This document shows, one piece after another, positions 15,008-24,626 of a DNA stretch of 24,626 nucleotides. Within the stretch, counting starts at the first letter, position 1. Every line of letters starts with the position of its first letter. This DNA is from Chrysochromulina tobinii (Eukaryota; Haptophyta; Prymnesiales; Chrysochromulinaceae), in assembly GCA_001275005.1 (NCBI GenBank), contig JWZX01003241.1, positions 1 through 24,626 of the forward strand, read 5' to 3'. The position numbers were made by a program, and so were the translations under genes. The notes beneath the pieces are model-generated. The model saw only the letters and a list, made by a program, of their open reading frames with translations, did not search any database and was not told where the DNA came from.

Positions 15008-18000
15008 TCAGTAGTACCCCAGGCGGATGACGCTCGAAGTGGAGGAGCGCGAGCGTGCCACCTCAAGCGGCACCGCCTGCGCGAGCCAGAGCCGATGCAG
15101 AGCGGCCTGGCGCGCGGCGTTGAGGAAGAGAGGCTTGCCGCGTCGGAGCCCGCGGTCCTCCTCCCCGTGCTCGTCCAGGTAGAGCGACGCGTGGTACGCG
15201 CTGCGCGTCTCGTCCACCAACAGCGTCAGGTTCTGGTGCACGAGGGCAAAGAGGCCCACGCCCAGGCCGCAGCGGCGCGCGTGGCGTGTGCACTCGCCCT
15301 CCTGGAGCTGCCCTGCCTGCAGTTGCATGCGCGGCCGCCGGCACGACGGGCCGGCGCACAGCAGCGCGCCGCAGAGCAGGCACAGGGCTGGCTCGAGCGG
15401 CGGCTTGGCGCACGAGGCGCAGACGCGCAGGTGCAGCAGAGCCGTGAGGGACACAAAGTCTCGCGGCATCGCATGCAACTGCAGGCAGGGCAACTTGGGC
15501 GCTGCCGGAACGACGAAGCGCCCCGGACTGCCGCCCTGTGAACGTTCACAGCTGCCGCCCCCGCTCGCCGAGGCGGCCGCGGCCCACCGCTTGACAAGGG
15601 CAATGGCGGGAGGGCAGGCCAGCAGGCTCGAGGCCGACGGGGGGGGCAGCGGCCGTAGCGGCGCTCGGGACGGCGCCTCGTCGCCACTGGCACGGCTGCT
15701 GTGAACGTTCACGCTGCTGCCGATGCCGCCGCCGCCCTCCGCGGGCGGCACAAGGGCGTCGAGGGCGAGCGCGGCGACGCGGGCAAACGAGCGCGTGGCC
15801 TTGTGCACCGCGAGCACTAGGGCGGTGCCCGAGGGCGCGTCGGGCTCGATGCGCATCCGAGCGGCCTCGGCGAGCTGTGAACGTAAGCTCTCGTGTGCCT
15901 CGACACTCTCCCTATCGAGCGCGAGGCCCTCGAGCGCGCCGTACCGAGCGCCGCTCCGAGCGCCGTACCGAGCGCCACCCTGAGCGCCGCCCTGGGCGCC
16001 GGTGTCGTCGTCGGTCTCCTGGGCGGCGAGGAGCTCCTCCGCGTCGTCGTCGGTGCCGCGGAGGAGCGGCCGGCAGGCGCCCAGCGTGGCCTGCGCGAGC
16101 ACGGCGAGGCTGACCACACCTAACGCGGCGCGTGCTTCGGCCTCGGAGGAGGGCGGCATCGCAGCGAGCACCACTACCGCCACGTCACTCAGGCTGCACC
16201 CCAGGAGCGAGGGCGGCGGCGAGGGCGGCGACGATGTCGAGGGCGGAAAGGCGCTCAGCCGCGAGGTAGGATTGATGGGCGGAGGCGGAGGCGGCGGGGG
16301 GGGGGATGAGGCAGACGCGGGCGCGAGCAGCCGAAGAAAGTAGGCCGTAGCCGAGGACGCTGGCAGTACGCCGTCGGCAAGTAACGGCTCGAGAAGCTCG
16401 GAGAGAGCCCCGCCGAGCATATTGGCGCGGGAGGTCGCGGGCAGCTCCTGGCTCGGGTCCACGCGGTCTTTGCGTTCGAGTTCGAGTTGGAGCGCCTCGC
16501 GCAACATGCATGGGTGAAGTGTGAGGGCGCGCGCGACGATGCCGAGCGACGTGCGCGTCGCGCGCGAGGGCGGAGTGCGATGCTCAATCCACTCAGCCGC
16601 CGCCGCGTCGGAGCAGAGGGCGACCGATCGCCAATTATGGAGCACGCCACCCAGCAACGCCGCGGGGAGCGGCTCGGCCTCGATGCCCGTCGCGACGCGT
16701 GCCGGCATGCCGCCCTCGACGCCGTTCTCGGCCGCCTCACGGCTCGCGCTCTCGAGCCGACGGAGCCGGTGGAGCCTCTGCAGAGCGTACAGCAGCCCGG
16801 GTGCATGCCGCTGGCTCATCGAGAGCCGAGCGGAGGCCGAGGGCGACGGAGCGCTCATGCCATAGCCGGGGCTGCCGCCGCCGAGGTTGGCCACATCACG
16901 ACGGAGCCGATGCGCCGCGGCCGGCCACCCCTCGTGCACCCAGCGCACGGCCGCCAGACACATGGAGTACCCCTCCACACGACTTCCCACACGACCTCCC
17001 GACGCCGACGCCGCCGACGCCTTCGGCGAGCAGGGCGAGGACATGGATGAGGACACGGGCGACGACATGGGCGAGGCCACCTCCTCGACTGCGGCCGCTT
17101 CTTCTAAAGTCACGTCGTCAACGGAACGTGTGGCCGTTGCCGAAGGCGACGAGGGCGGCAGCAGCGCGGGCGACGCCTGGCGCGCCACCGGCGGCAGAAG
17201 CGGCAGCACCACCGAGCACAGCGCGCGGCAGAGCGGGCAGGGCGCCTCTCGCCTGTGCGCCTCCGATGGCACGATGACATGCTCGAAGGAACGTCGCTGA
17301 GCGACGGACGTCAGGTGCGTGCGCAGGTGGTGCTTCCAGCAGCCAAGGTGCATCACGTGCCCACACGCTGAGATGTGGTGCGGCGGCATACTCTCAGAGC
17401 CCGGCTCGAGGCCGGGCGCCGTCGTGGGCTCCGGCAGCAGGGGCGACGTGGCGACGGCGTCGAGCCCAGCCTCCCTCAGGCGCGAGGCACGAGCATAGGC
17501 AAGCGCGACCATGCCCTCGCTCGAATCGTCGCCGTGGCACAGGATGCACGTCGTATGCTCAGGCGCCGCCACCGCGTCCACACTCGCCGTGACTGCCGAA
17601 ACTGCCGCCGCCGCGTCCACACTCGCCGCGGTCCGATGGCGCCAACCGATGGCGCCGCCGGCGCCCGCACCGGCACCGAGGAGGGAGGAGGCCAGGGAGC
17701 CCGCGCACCTGCCGCCGCTGTCGTTGCCGCCTGAGCTCGTCCTCGGCGGAGACGAATTGGGCGGCGCCGAAACTGCTGAAACTGCCGAAACTACCTGCGC
17801 TGGCGAGGCTGCTGCGCCCGCACCGGTGGAGGTCGCCTCGCCGCCGGCTGCGCCCGCACCTTCGAGCTCGGCGGCAAAGGTGGAGGCGAACCGATCGCGC
17901 ATCTTGGCCATTCGCGCCGACGCCGCCTCGCGCGCTGCCTTGCGCCTCGCCTCGCGCGACCCAGCACCACCCGAACCGTCGGAAACGACCTCTTCACCGC

Positions 18001-18259
18001 CGGCTCCGGCTCCGGCGCCAGCGGCGGTGGTCGCCGCACCATCGGCCGCAGCTCTCCGCTGCTGCTGTGAATGCTGCTGCTGTGAATGCTGCTCGAGCTG
18101 CGCAGCGCAGTCGGCACTCGCACGGCTGGCCTCACGAAGGACCCAACGCGCCACGCTCGCGCTCAGAAGGCATAGCTTGATCGGTCGGGCCTCGGGCTGC
18201 ACCGACACGGCGCTCGGCCACTCAGCAGTGGCTTGTGCCAGGCCACCACCGCCGCCGCC

Positions 18260-18297
<38 letters not shown>

Positions 18298-21200
18298 CGG
18301 AGTTGCTGGGCGTCGTGGTGGGCGTGCCATGTACGAGGGCATAGAGCGCAAGCAAGAGGGACGTGTGGCTTTCGCCATCGTCGTCCGTCGATGCGCTAGC
18401 CGCGGCATTCACAGCTCGGGCATTCACAGCCGCGGCCGGTGACCACAGGAGCTCCGACCAAAGCGCCGCCGCGGCGCTTGTGTGCTCCTCGTGCTCCTCG
18501 TGCTCCTCAGCCGCCCCTCCGAGCGAGAGCGCGGGCGAGAGGGCGACATGGACCGCGAGCTCGAGGAGCTGCACCACGTGGTCCACGCACCGGCTAGGGT
18601 CGGTCTCCGCCTCGGCCGAGTGCAGCGCGTGCAGCAGGACCGCTCGGGCGAGGCGCAGCACGCACGGCTGCAGCGGCAGCAGCCGAAGACGCCAAAAGGC
18701 CGGGTGCACCGGCGGCGGTGGCGCACGCGCCGCGACGGCGTCGGCCGGTCCGCGTCGCAGTTGAGCTTCAATGCGCTCCGCGGCCGTCTGGTGGTCGTTG
18801 CGAGAGAGGTGTGGAAAGGCGAGTGAGTAGTGTTGTGCAGCGAGCCCCTCGCGGAGCTGATAGAGGCCGCTGCTGCCGCCCGCGCCGGCGCCGGTCGCGT
18901 CGGTCTTTCTCGTGGCGACCGCGTCGATCGCAGCCGCGAGCTCTGGCGCACTCGGTGGCTCGTCTTCGATCTCTATCGTCGCTTCGACGAGCTCCGAGTG
19001 GGTACGAGGCTTGAGCAGCAGCGCGTGCAGTAAGCTCAACTCGAGGGCTGCTCGCTCGTAGGCGCCGCCCGGCGGGCGTGGCGCATGCCTGCTGAGCAGC
19101 AGCAGTAGATGTAACGCCTCCTCGAGCATGGCACTCCGCTGGCGCGCGTCGAGAGACAGGCCAGCACGCCATTCATGCCATCCGTGCCATTCGCGCTGCG
19201 CCGTCGCCTCGACCGCCTCGGCAGCACCCAGCGGCCAGCGCGCGCCCAGCGCGTGCGCCAGGAGCGCCTGCGGCGTCGGGCAGCCGCTGTGTGCGCCATG
19301 GGCGGTCGGCGTCGCGTCGTGTTGGGCGGTCGGCGTCGCATCGTGTTGGGCGGTCGGCGGCGCGTCGGCGACGCAGCACGACTCGATGAGTGCAAAATGG
19401 CTAAAGGCGCCAAAGAGCTGGCACACGAGCTGGGTGGGTGCCACGACCGCCGCGCCGAGCTGCACGGCCAGGCGATCAAGGTCGACCATCTGGCGACAGA
19501 GGGGGGGTGAGATGGAGACGTAATTCATGACTTGCTCGGCTATGCGCCCGCCGTTGCGCTTCCACAGCCCCGCGTCGATGGCGGCGACGCTGCCGAGCAG
19601 CAGCAGCGGCGGCAGCAGCAGAGCCTCTGAGAGCGGGAGCCGGTGCACAAACGCGTCCTCCACGACGGCATCCGCCCCGGCGCCCGGCGCGGCGCCGTCG
19701 CCGCCGCTGCTGCCGCCGCCGCCGCTGCGCCCACCGCTGCCGCCGCTCGCCTCATGCATGTCGACGTCGTCACCTCCGTCATCGTCCGGCGCCGCCCTCG
19801 TCTCCGTCGTCACCGTCGTCGCCCACGCACTCTGCCGCTTGAGGTAGACGGCGTTGTTCGCCCACTGCCACCAGCTGCTCGGGCTGGATGCCTCGCCTCG
19901 GCGCTGTGGGAAATTGGCCTCATCGCTCTCGGCACGCGCGCTGCCGTGAGCATCGCTTGCGTCGTCGTCCCTCGAGGAGCCAGCAGCTCGCTCTGCGTGG
20001 GCGGGTGGCAGCTGCATGCGCCCGACGCGCTCGGGCAGCTCTGTGGCCGCCATTTCCCACAGCGCCAAGGCGATGCATCCATGATTCCGAGAGCTGCTGG
20101 CGTCGCCTGCACTCAGCTCAGGGCCGCCCGGGACGGCGCCGGCGCGCACCGACGGCCGGTGTACGCAGCTGACAGTTTTGGCTGCGAGAGCGGCGAGCAT
20201 CGCGTCGAGGGGCGCGCGCCCCACCGCGCCTGGCAGGTGGCACCATCGCTGCGCGAGCGCGGCGATGAAACGGTTGAGGGGTAGGTGGAAGGAGACGGCC
20301 GGCATCGGCTGCCCAGCCGGGAGCACGCAGTGCACCAGGATGGGGGCGACGGCGCCCGAGACGGCGCCCGGGGCGGCGCCCGGGGCGGCGCCCGAGCCGG
20401 CGCCCGAGGACGTGCGCGCGTGGAGGATACGCGGTGGTGCCACACAAATCAGCCCGGCGTCGGCTGAAGCCCACCCTGCGAGCGTCGCAAGCAGCGGACG
20501 CCACGGCAGGCCCATCGCGGCAGCCGCGGTGTTGGAGGGGGCGCTACCCGCCGCCACGGCCGCCGCGCTCGCTTCGTGAGGCGGTCCGTCCGCATCCGCT
20601 GCCGCCCCCGACGAGCCACCGATCGGCCCACTACCGATCGGCCCACTCGTCGGGCACTCTTGTAGACCGCCGTTTTGAGCACCGCCATCTTGTGCACCGC
20701 CGTCGTCGTCGTCCACGCACGGCTCGCAGGTAGGTGCGCCCTCGGTCGCCCAACTCGGCGCGCCCGCGCCCGCGCCCTCGGGTTCTGCGCGCTCGGGCAC
20801 GGCGGCGGCGCTCATGGCGGCGAGCGAGACGGGCCGTAGTATGAGCCGAAACACGGAGGAGATGTGCAGCAAGAAGTTGAAGCAGTGGATCCAGTCGTCG
20901 TCATGCTCGATCTCGACGTGCACGCCGAGCTGACGCCGCTGCGTGTCGAAGCCCTGCAGAGCAAAGAGCAGATCCGACCAGAGCGCGAGGAGCGCTTCGT
21001 GACGAAGCAGGTGGCGCGGCACGGAGCGGATCGCCAGCAGGAAGCGCAGGTCGGTGATGAGTGGCAAGCAACGCTTGAGGACCCTCGTGGTCCACTTTCG
21101 ATGGTCCGCTTTCGAGGCAGCCTCGCCCGCTTCCGAGGCAGCCTCGCTCGCGAGCGTGAGCTTCTTGAGCAGCTGGCGCAGGAGCGTGAGCATGCGGCCG

Positions 21201-22967
21201 AGCAGGCCGGCGTACACGAGAGGCTCGACGATCTTGGGCCGGTTGAAGAACTGCGAGATTGGGGCGAGATTGGGGCGAGATTGGGTCGAGATTGGGGGCG
21301 AGATTGGGGAGATTGGGGCGAGATTGGGTCGAGATTGGGGGGCGAGATTGGGGGAGATTGGGGCGAGATTGGGTAGGATTAGGGCGAGAGTGGGGCGAGA
21401 GTGGGGCGAGATTGGGTCGAGATTGGGGCGAGGTTGCGGCGAGCTTTGGATCCTCGGCCGCGCGAGGGGGGAGCGGCTCACGAGGCGGCGTCGTCAGAGA
21501 GAGCTCGCGAGAGCGAGAGAAGGGGGGGGGGGCAACGCGCACCTGCACAGAGATCTGCGACTCGAACAGGAGCCCACCTTCGAGGTTCGTGATCACGTAC
21601 GCGTGCGCGAGCGTGACGTAGTTGGCAGCGTACGCGGCGGCGAACGCATGCTTAAACTCGAGGTTCGTCAGGAGGCGCAGGTAAAGCGCGTGCAGCGCGT
21701 GCAGCAGGCCGCCCGGCGAGTCGCGTGTCCCCGAGAACCTGCGCAGCACGATGTCGCACTGCAGCAGCAGGTCGAGCAGTGTGGGCGCTCGGGACGGCGC
21801 TCGGGATGGCGCTCGGGACGACGCTTCATGGTCACTCGTGTCAACCTCGTCGCCCTGGTCCGCCACCGCGCCACTTGCGGCTGAGTCGTCGTCGCCGCTC
21901 CGCACGGCGCTTTCAGCGATGGCGCTCGCGACGGCGCGTGCGTCCATGGCGCGCTGGGCGCGAGGCAAGCCAAGGCAAGGCAAGCCGGCGGCGAGCGCTT
22001 CGTGCACCTCCGTCGGTGTGGGAGCCGCTGCCGGCCACCCGGCAACCATGTTGCTCAGCACGGCGCTCAACTGCCCCTTCCCCGAGGTAGACGCACGCTC
22101 GCCCGCGTTGGCATCGCCCATGGCGCCCGCGGCCGCCGCGAGCACCTCCAAGGGCGCGCAGAGCGCGGCGGTCGCAACGCAGCACAGGCCGTCGAAGGCA
22201 GTGCACGTGGCCGTGAGCCACTCGATGGCGTACGCGAGCCGGCGTAACCGCTCACGAAGCGGCGAGGCTTGCTCAGCGTCGCTCGCGTCGCTGGCGAGCT
22301 GGGCAGCGCGCACCTCGCACAGCAGCAGATCGAAGATGCTCGTGAAGATGCTCTCGGCAGCGCCGAGCAGAGGCGGCGGCACCGACGCCAGCAGGTCAGC
22401 CGTCGTCGAGAGGCAGCTGTGGCGCTTGCAGAAGCCGCTACGCGCCCATGCGCTCTCGTCGCCGCAGTCGCAGCACCCACCGTTGGGCTGTCGCGAGATA
22501 TAGAAGGAAACATCGTGCCCCGTGTGGTTGCCGCCCTGGAAGCACGCCTGACAGATGACGCACGTCTCGTCGCCGACCTGGCACGTCTTGCACTTCCAGA
22601 TTATGTCGCCCTGAGCGAAGGTCGTGACGCACACGCGCTGCGGCGCGGCGGCCGCGAGCTTGCGAAGCGTCTCCTCTACCGAGTAATCGCGGCTCTTGAA
22701 ATCGATGGTCTGCGAGAGCAGCAGCCAATCTAGGCAGCTGCGCAGTGACTCACTCTCCTGGGCAGTGGTATCGCCCGGAGCGGGCTTGCCGGAGAGGACA
22801 GCGTGAGCGAGCTGCTCGAGCGTCTGCCACTTGGGTCGCTCGAGCTCGCGAGCGTGTGGCACTTCGTCCATCATAGGTGGCGGAGGGAGCGATAAGTCGG
22901 TAAACAATCCGGTGGAGCTCAAAGCATCCGACACGCTGTCGAAGAGCTCCTCCATCCGTGACGCCAT
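15008..22967 (-). CDS. UBR-box E3 ubiquitin ligase (N-recognin, UBR1/PRT6-like)
   Basis: Large E3 ligase of the Arg/N-degron pathway. Exon 1 is 22967-21543 (475 codons), exon 2 is 21250-15008 (2080 codons plus TGA), phase 0; total about 2555 residues against roughly 1750-2000 for most relatives. The UBR box is at residues about 113-184 (WKCKTCQVGDETCVICQACF...CCDCGDESAW...CKRHS), the zinc fold that binds basic N-terminal residues. A RING-H2 lies at about 1709-1815 (CILC...CGHVMHLGCW...CPLC) with a long insertion after the first cysteine pair. The C-terminal UBR cap domain is at about 2400-2540 (CASCAKPP...CLLCGALLCAG...CTRHARRCGLGVGLFALV...YLDEHGEEDRGLRRGKPLFL). I see no ClpS-like domain after the UBR box. 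The extra length comes from low-complexity inserts: poly-Gly near 18241-18300, poly-Pro near 16280-16306, and Ala/Gly/Pro repeats. ATG 22967 opens MASRMEELFDSV. Confidence 0.93.
18241..18300. repeat. Trinucleotide (gcc)n repeat encoding poly-Gly in the UBR protein
   Basis: About nineteen near-perfect ccg/cca triplets. In the UBR frame they encode one uninterrupted glycine tract between NS and LAQA. Confidence 0.9.
19300..19370. repeat. Short in-frame repeat in the UBR gene
   Basis: Three copies of a unit containing gggcggtcggcgtcgc encode PTAQHDAT, PTAQHDAT and PTAHGAH. It is an in-frame insertion without a counterpart in the conserved UBR regions. Confidence 0.75.
21251..21542 (-). other. 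UBR gene intron (292 bases), G-rich repeat-filled
   Basis: Donor CTGTGCAG|GTGCGC follows base 21543; acceptor CCCCAATCTCGCAG|TTCTTC precedes base 21250. Splicing joins ESQISVQ to FFNRPKIVEPLVYAGLL, which fits the UBR family. The 3' two thirds (21255-21440) are tandem copies of CCCCAATCTCG on the sense strand, which also provide the pyrimidine tract. Confidence 0.88.
21255..21440. repeat. 11-base tandem repeat (gagattggggc) with G-quadruplex potential
   Basis: About fifteen imperfect copies of gagattggggc and variants (gagattgggtc, gagagtggggc). The + strand has many runs of three to six Gs spaced by about seven bases, favourable for G-quadruplexes on the UBR template strand. An additional run of about eleven Gs lies near 21522-21532. 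Confidence 0.92.
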
Positions 22968-23434
22968 CTGCTTTTGCGACGAAATTGCGACGACGCCTCC
23001 TCGTGCGCGGCGTCGTCGCGAACACTTCGACGTTCACGGTTCACGGCGCGACTACCGGATCGAAGAGAGAGACCCGGCTGCTGCGCCTCCCCCTGGTTGC
23101 CGGACATCCGGAAGGCGCGGGAAAAAGTCCATCCCACAACGTGCTGCATGCACCATGCACGCGCGTGCAATGGACCTCCACATGGTCTGGGCTCCCTGGC
23201 CATGTGCAGCGTACCGGTTGACGCGGCTGAAATGGGCCCCGCAATACGTGCAGGGGAGGTCAGCGCGACCTGCATGCATTTGCTTTTCCCAGGATTTCCT
23301 TTTGCGGCTTCGCAAACCTTTATCGCAAAACGACCCTAAAAAGGACGGATTTTCAGGGAGCCTCTCACTCTAGCTCGCCGCTGTCGTTTGGGCGAGCACC
23401 TCACTCATCCTTCAGGGGTTTCGAACGAGCAGCG
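22968..23434. other. Divergent spacer between UBR and GT8 genes
   Basis: 467 bases between two divergent ATGs, so it must contain both promoters. No TATA box recognised. On the minus strand an 87-codon frame (23315-23052) contains a half C2H2 zinc-finger pattern. The part nearest the GT8 gene (23280-23380) is pyrimidine-rich. Confidence 0.5.
23202..23252 (-). pseudogene. C2H2 zinc-finger-like fragment
   Basis: Reading on the minus strand from 23252: CTYCGAHFSRVNRYAAH, which fits C-x2-C-x3-F-x5-hydrophobic-x2-H. The second zinc histidine is missing at the expected spacing (HGQGAQTM follows). The surrounding frame runs 23315-23052. It may be a decayed exon or a chance match. Confidence 0.25.
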
Positions 23435-24626
23435 ATGGACAACGCGGTTCGCGTTGGGATCTCGACCACCCCACCATATCGATCGCGATCGCGCCAGTTG
23501 CGGAGTGTGAGCAAGCGTGCGTACGCCTTGGCTTTGGTATGCATGGTTTCTTCGGCAGCTGGCTACACCACTAGTTTACCGCAGTCTACACCGATCGGCA
23601 GCAAGCTATATGCAGATTACAAGGCAGAGTATCCCGGATATGCCGAGCAAATCCCGGGCACGCCAATCTTCGAAGACTGGGTGGACCCTAGGGTCCACCC
23701 AGAGCCCGCAGCCGCGGATGCGAAGCTGGCAGACGTACCTGCAAAGCCGAAAAACAAGGAGCGGACGACCATCGTGATCATGTCCGATCGTTTCGAAGCT
23801 GTCGTGGTCGCCATCGGCTCTCTCTTCAAAAACAGCCCAGAGAGCGACATCGACGTTTGGCTGATCGGCGATATGCAGCGAGAAGCGAGAGGCAACGTGT
23901 CTCTTCTCCAGCGGCTCAACGCTGCGCTCCAGCCGCAAACGCCGAAGCAAACGATCAGTGTGATGGGCATCGATGAGGCGACATCACTGCTCGAGAGTGA
24001 CGGCATCTCTCCAGTCTGGAAGTGGCAGCACTTCGGCTCGCTGGGCGCTGACCAGGACCAGGACCATCAGCCGCGGACCGTGCTCCATCCGGAGCCGTGG
24101 GACTATGACAACATGCACCACGACCCGTTCAACCTGATTCGCTTCTACCTGCCGTACCTCGGGCCATTCAGATGGCTCGATTCCCTCTTCTTATGTGACG
24201 ACGACATCGTCGTTCAGAAGTCCATCTCCATGCTCGAGGTACCGATGGGTGATGGCCCCATCATCGCCGCGACGTGCAACGGGTGGCTGTGGGCCGAAGA
24301 CTGCATGCGCAACGAGCCGTACTACAATGGAAAGGGCTGGTTGGACTTCCCGGCCACGTATCTGGGCAAGGACAAGGCACACGGATATAGCGGGTGCACG
24401 CAGACGGCAGCGGAGAGTGGGAACCGCATCTGCCAGCAGGACGAGTTTGCGGACACGGTACTGCGCTGGAGCCTGAAGTTCAACGGCAAAGAGCTCGACG
24501 TCAACGCACAGCCGCGCTGGAACTTTGGCCTGTCGCGCATCAACCTGACCGAGTGGCGGGCGCAGAACATGACTCACGTCTTCGATAACTACATGCGCGC
24601 CAACTACGAAGCCAAGCTGATCCCCG
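23435..24626 (+). CDS. GT8-family glycosyltransferase, type II membrane protein (3' end outside window)
   Basis: Predicted Golgi glycosyltransferase of family GT8, closest in pattern to GAUT/galacturonosyltransferase-like proteins. From ATG 23435 the frame is open to the window end (397 codons seen). A basic N-terminus is followed by a short hydrophobic anchor (residues about 29-44, AYALALVCMVSSAAGY) and a stem region, then the catalytic domain from about 110 (TTIVIMSDRFEAVVVAIGSL). Signatures are NLIRFYLPYL (233-242), the metal-binding DDD at 255-257 in LFLCDDDIVV, and RWNFGLSRINLTEWRAQNMT (361-380). The DxD-type triad binds Mn2+ and the nucleotide sugar in known relatives; donor and acceptor are unknown. 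No intron is needed in this part. A 26-base palindrome lies in the stem-coding part. Divergent from the UBR gene. Confidence 0.9.
   Translation, partial: MDNAVRVGISTTPPYRSRSRQLRSVSKRAYALALVCMVSSAAGYTTSLPQSTPIGSKLYADYKAEYPGYAEQIPGTPIFEDWVDPRVHPEPAAADAKLADVPAKPKNKERTTIVIMSDRFEAVVVAIGSLFKNSPESDIDVWLIGDMQREARGNVSLLQRLNAALQPQTPKQTISVMGIDEATSLLESDGISPVWKWQHFGSLGADQDQDHQPRTVLHPEPWDYDNMHHDPFNLIRFYLPYLGPFRWLDSLFLCDDDIVVQKSISMLEVPMGDGPIIAATCNGWLWAEDCMRNEPYYNGKGWLDFPATYLGKDKAHGYSGCTQTAAESGNRICQQDEFADTVLRWSLKFNGKELDVNAQPRWNFGLSRINLTEWRAQNMTHVFDNYMRANYEAKLIP
23677..23702. repeat. 26-base perfect palindrome inside the GT8 coding sequence
   Basis: ctgggtggaccct (23677-23689) is followed immediately by its exact reverse complement (23690-23702). 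It encodes residues WVDPRVHP of the stem region. The symmetry ends at the next base on both sides. Confidence 0.95.

Noticed and set aside
19128-20579. Several long Arg/Ala-rich + strand frames inside the UBR locus
   Set aside because: They are antisense to a continuous 2080-codon UBR exon bearing conserved UBR-family domains, and their composition is that of GC-rich shadow frames.
21250-21481. Upstream part of the long UBR exon-2 frame (ISPNLAPISPQSRP repeats) as protein
   Set aside because: It is translation of the intronic 11-base repeat; the splice at 21543/21250 joins conserved UBR sequence and removes it.
23517-23777. An 86-codon + frame at the start of the GT8 gene
   Set aside because: It lies in another frame from the continuous GT8 coding sequence starting at 23435 and has no recognisable feature.

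Overview
The window is nuclear DNA of a eukaryote. Genes are monocistronic and interleaved on both strands, and several are cut by short GT-AG introns (94 to 292 bases) whose removal joins conserved protein families in frame. The products are eukaryotic: a TBC Rab-GAP, KH RNA-binding protein, RUS/DUF647 protein, mitochondrial-type carrier, UBR N-recognin and GAUT-like GT8 glycosyltransferase. The high GC content, many low-complexity insertions, and a carrier presequence resembling the ASAFAP plastid-targeting motif suggest a microalga with a secondary plastid, perhaps a haptophyte. That placement is inference; no rRNA or lineage marker is present.

Layout. 1-3063 (-): 5' part of a UBA-like/TBC Rab-GAP gene, three exons visible, running off the left edge. 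3451-6074 (+): a protein with KH, RS-repeat, KH, coiled-coil and GNAT-like parts, with one frame junction near 4081-4127. 6419-7810 (-): a 463-residue protein of unknown role with a degenerate EF-hand. 8020-9669 (+): a RUS-family gene with a 94-base intron and a two-base frame disruption. 9949-10839 (+): an SLC25 carrier with a TATA box. 11802-13089 (+): an SH3/KOW-like, acidic-repeat and TPR protein whose two halves lie in different frames. 13200-14160 (+): a poorly supported gene on a 208-base tandem duplication. 15008-22967 (-): a large UBR E3 ligase in two exons. 23435-24626 (+): a type II membrane GT8 glycosyltransferase, cut by the right edge.

The genes do not form a pathway; this is an ordinary gene-dense algal locus. 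Three gene pairs are divergent with short spacers (TBC/KH, EF-hand/RUS, UBR/GT8) and could share promoters. The most interesting signal is at the introns. In several cases the sequence at the 5' splice site, or just inside the intron, is a near copy of the sequence at the 3' junction. This is the footprint expected if introns arise by tandem duplication of an AG|GT-containing exon segment. Other structures are a perfect 26-base palindrome inside the GT8 coding sequence and three hairpins in the gene for the KH/GNAT protein.

No tRNA, rRNA, CRISPR array or autonomous transposon was recognised.
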